DNA of 64,000 nt from Taibaiella chishuiensis. GTDB taxonomy: Bacteria; Bacteroidota; Bacteroidia; Chitinophagales; Chitinophagaceae. Under the pieces are notes generated by a model, which saw only the letters and a program-made list of their open reading frames with translations, was not told the origin of the DNA and did not search any database. Location: assembly GCF_003014535.1 (NCBI RefSeq), contig NZ_PYGD01000001.1:744001-808000 (forward strand). Direction: 5' to 3'. Of the stretch, positions 63,364-64,000 are shown piece after piece (positions within the stretch are counted from its first letter, which is position 1; the number at the start of each line of letters is the position of its first letter). Position numbers and translations under genes: made by a program.

Positions 63364-63371
63364 TATATTTG
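63364..63371 (+). promoter_or_regulatory. -7 box of the TlpA-like gene
   Basis: TATATTTG, a perfect TAnnTTTG. It overlaps the first possible start (TTG at 63369) of the reading frame, so translation starts downstream at the ATG at 63462. Confidence 0.6.
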
Positions 63372-63461
63372 TATGCGCTTTTTCTTACAAAAGGCGGTTT
63401 TTTGTTTAGCAATCAAGCAATATTTTTATTATTCTTTTTAACTGTTTATCATTCTCCATTT

Positions 63462-63956
63462 ATGAAAAAAATATGCGCGCTCCTCGCCCTGGCTGCTTTC
63501 AGCTTCCAGTCTTTTGCCCAGCAGTCCGATCTGCCTGCTACGCCGGTAAAAGATCTTAAAGGCAGCACAGTGTCTTTTGATAAAACCTTTGAAAAAGGGA
63601 AAGTAACCCTGGTAAGCTTTTGGGCTACCTGGTGCGTACCCTGCAAAAAAGAAATCAAAAGCATCCGCGACAGGATGACGGAGTGGAAAAGCCAGGCCGA
63701 CTTCAACTACATGACCGTATCGGTTGATGACAGCCGCGCTACCGCCCAGGTAAAAGGTTATGCCAAATCCCAGGGCTGGGACTTCCCCGCTTATCTCGAT
63801 CCTAACTCTGATCTGAAACGCAGCCTTAACTTCCAGAACGTACCCTTTACCATCATCGTAGGTAAAGATGGTAAGATCGCACATATGCAGAGCGGTTACG
63901 AAGCCGGTGGCGAAGACATCCTGTTTACCAAAATCAAAGAACTGGCTGCAAAATAA
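63462..63956 (+). CDS. TlpA-like periplasmic thiol-disulfide oxidoreductase
   Basis: 164 aa from ATG at 63462 (MKKICALLALAAFSFQSFA-Q, an ordinary signal peptide). The active site is FWATWCVPCKKEIK with Cys58 and Cys61. The cis-proline region is FQNVPFTIIVGKDGKI. Family members reduce disulfides in periplasmic proteins or in cytochrome maturation. The longer frame to 63369 is rejected because its first codon overlaps a -7 box. The window ends shortly after the stop, so operon partners downstream cannot be seen; the upstream neighbour is the divergent DUF6029 gene. Confidence 0.92.
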   Translation: MKKICALLALAAFSFQSFAQQSDLPATPVKDLKGSTVSFDKTFEKGKVTLVSFWATWCVPCKKEIKSIRDRMTEWKSQADFNYMTVSVDDSRATAQVKGYAKSQGWDFPAYLDPNSDLKRSLNFQNVPFTIIVGKDGKIAHMQSGYEAGGEDILFTKIKELAAK

Positions 63957-64000
63957 GCTGCATCCTGCTTTGCAACGATATATATCGATCCCGAAGCCTT

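Overview
The window is chromosomal DNA from a member of the Bacteroidota, most likely a Chitinophagaceae-type organism (family level is inference). The evidence is C-terminal type IX secretion (T9SS) sorting domains on nine predicted products, TAnnTTTG -7 promoter boxes, little sign of Shine-Dalgarno sites, and Bacteroidota-typical families (DUF2723, DUF4349, DUF4476, DUF6029, OMP_b-brl). I recognised no rRNA, tRNA, CRISPR array, insertion sequence or phage gene.

Layout. 1-15.6 kb is mostly housekeeping and envelope: a DUF2723 membrane protein cut by the window edge, an outer-membrane barrel, yidC, tadA, a GHMP sugar kinase, a DUF4349 lipoprotein, a small Pro/Ala-rich lipoprotein, an ECF sigma factor followed by a membrane-tethered HtrA-like protease whose N-terminus looks like an anti-sigma factor, two TPR proteins and a YfhO-type membrane protein.

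15.8-38.8 kb is the striking part: seven same-strand, intact paralogous genes for huge secreted surface proteins. They alternate long (L, 1338-1389 aa) and short (S, 577-611 aa): L1-S1-L2-S2-L3-S3-L4. L-to-S gaps are short (75, 95, 117 bp) and S-to-L gaps are long (239, 418, 254 bp), so the likely repeated unit is an L-S pair. All carry a signal peptide, Ig-like modules, a PKD module and a T9SS sorting tail. The N-terminal heads and internal beta-modules are exchanged between copies, while the C-terminal 310-312 residues of the L proteins are strongly conserved, with one 50-bp stretch identical between L1 and L2. This looks like a modular, recombining adhesin or surface-layer locus and is my best candidate for an undescribed system.

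38.8-51.5 kb returns to metabolism: ispE, a LolD/MacB-type ABC ATPase with a PduO-type cobalamin adenosyltransferase, a PorT-like barrel, a group-II PLP decarboxylase closely resembling bacterial histidine decarboxylase divergent from an Lrp/AsnC regulator, a carboxypeptidase-regulatory-domain protein, a MetH lacking its homocysteine domain, a VOC protein, asd, glmM and a SAM methyltransferase.

51.6-64 kb is envelope and secretion again: an M43 metalloprotease and another T9SS cargo, two tandem YD-repeat-like secreted paralogues, a PAP2 phosphatase divergent from an LtaS-like phosphotransferase, an ArnT-like glycosyltransferase, a DUF4476 protein, a DUF6029 outer-membrane protein and a divergent TlpA-like thioredoxin.

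Most intergenic regions contain a clear hairpin terminator or a recognisable -7 box. I used the promoter boxes to choose several start codons (yidC, tadA, yfhO-like, lrp, methyltransferase, LtaS-like, TlpA-like).
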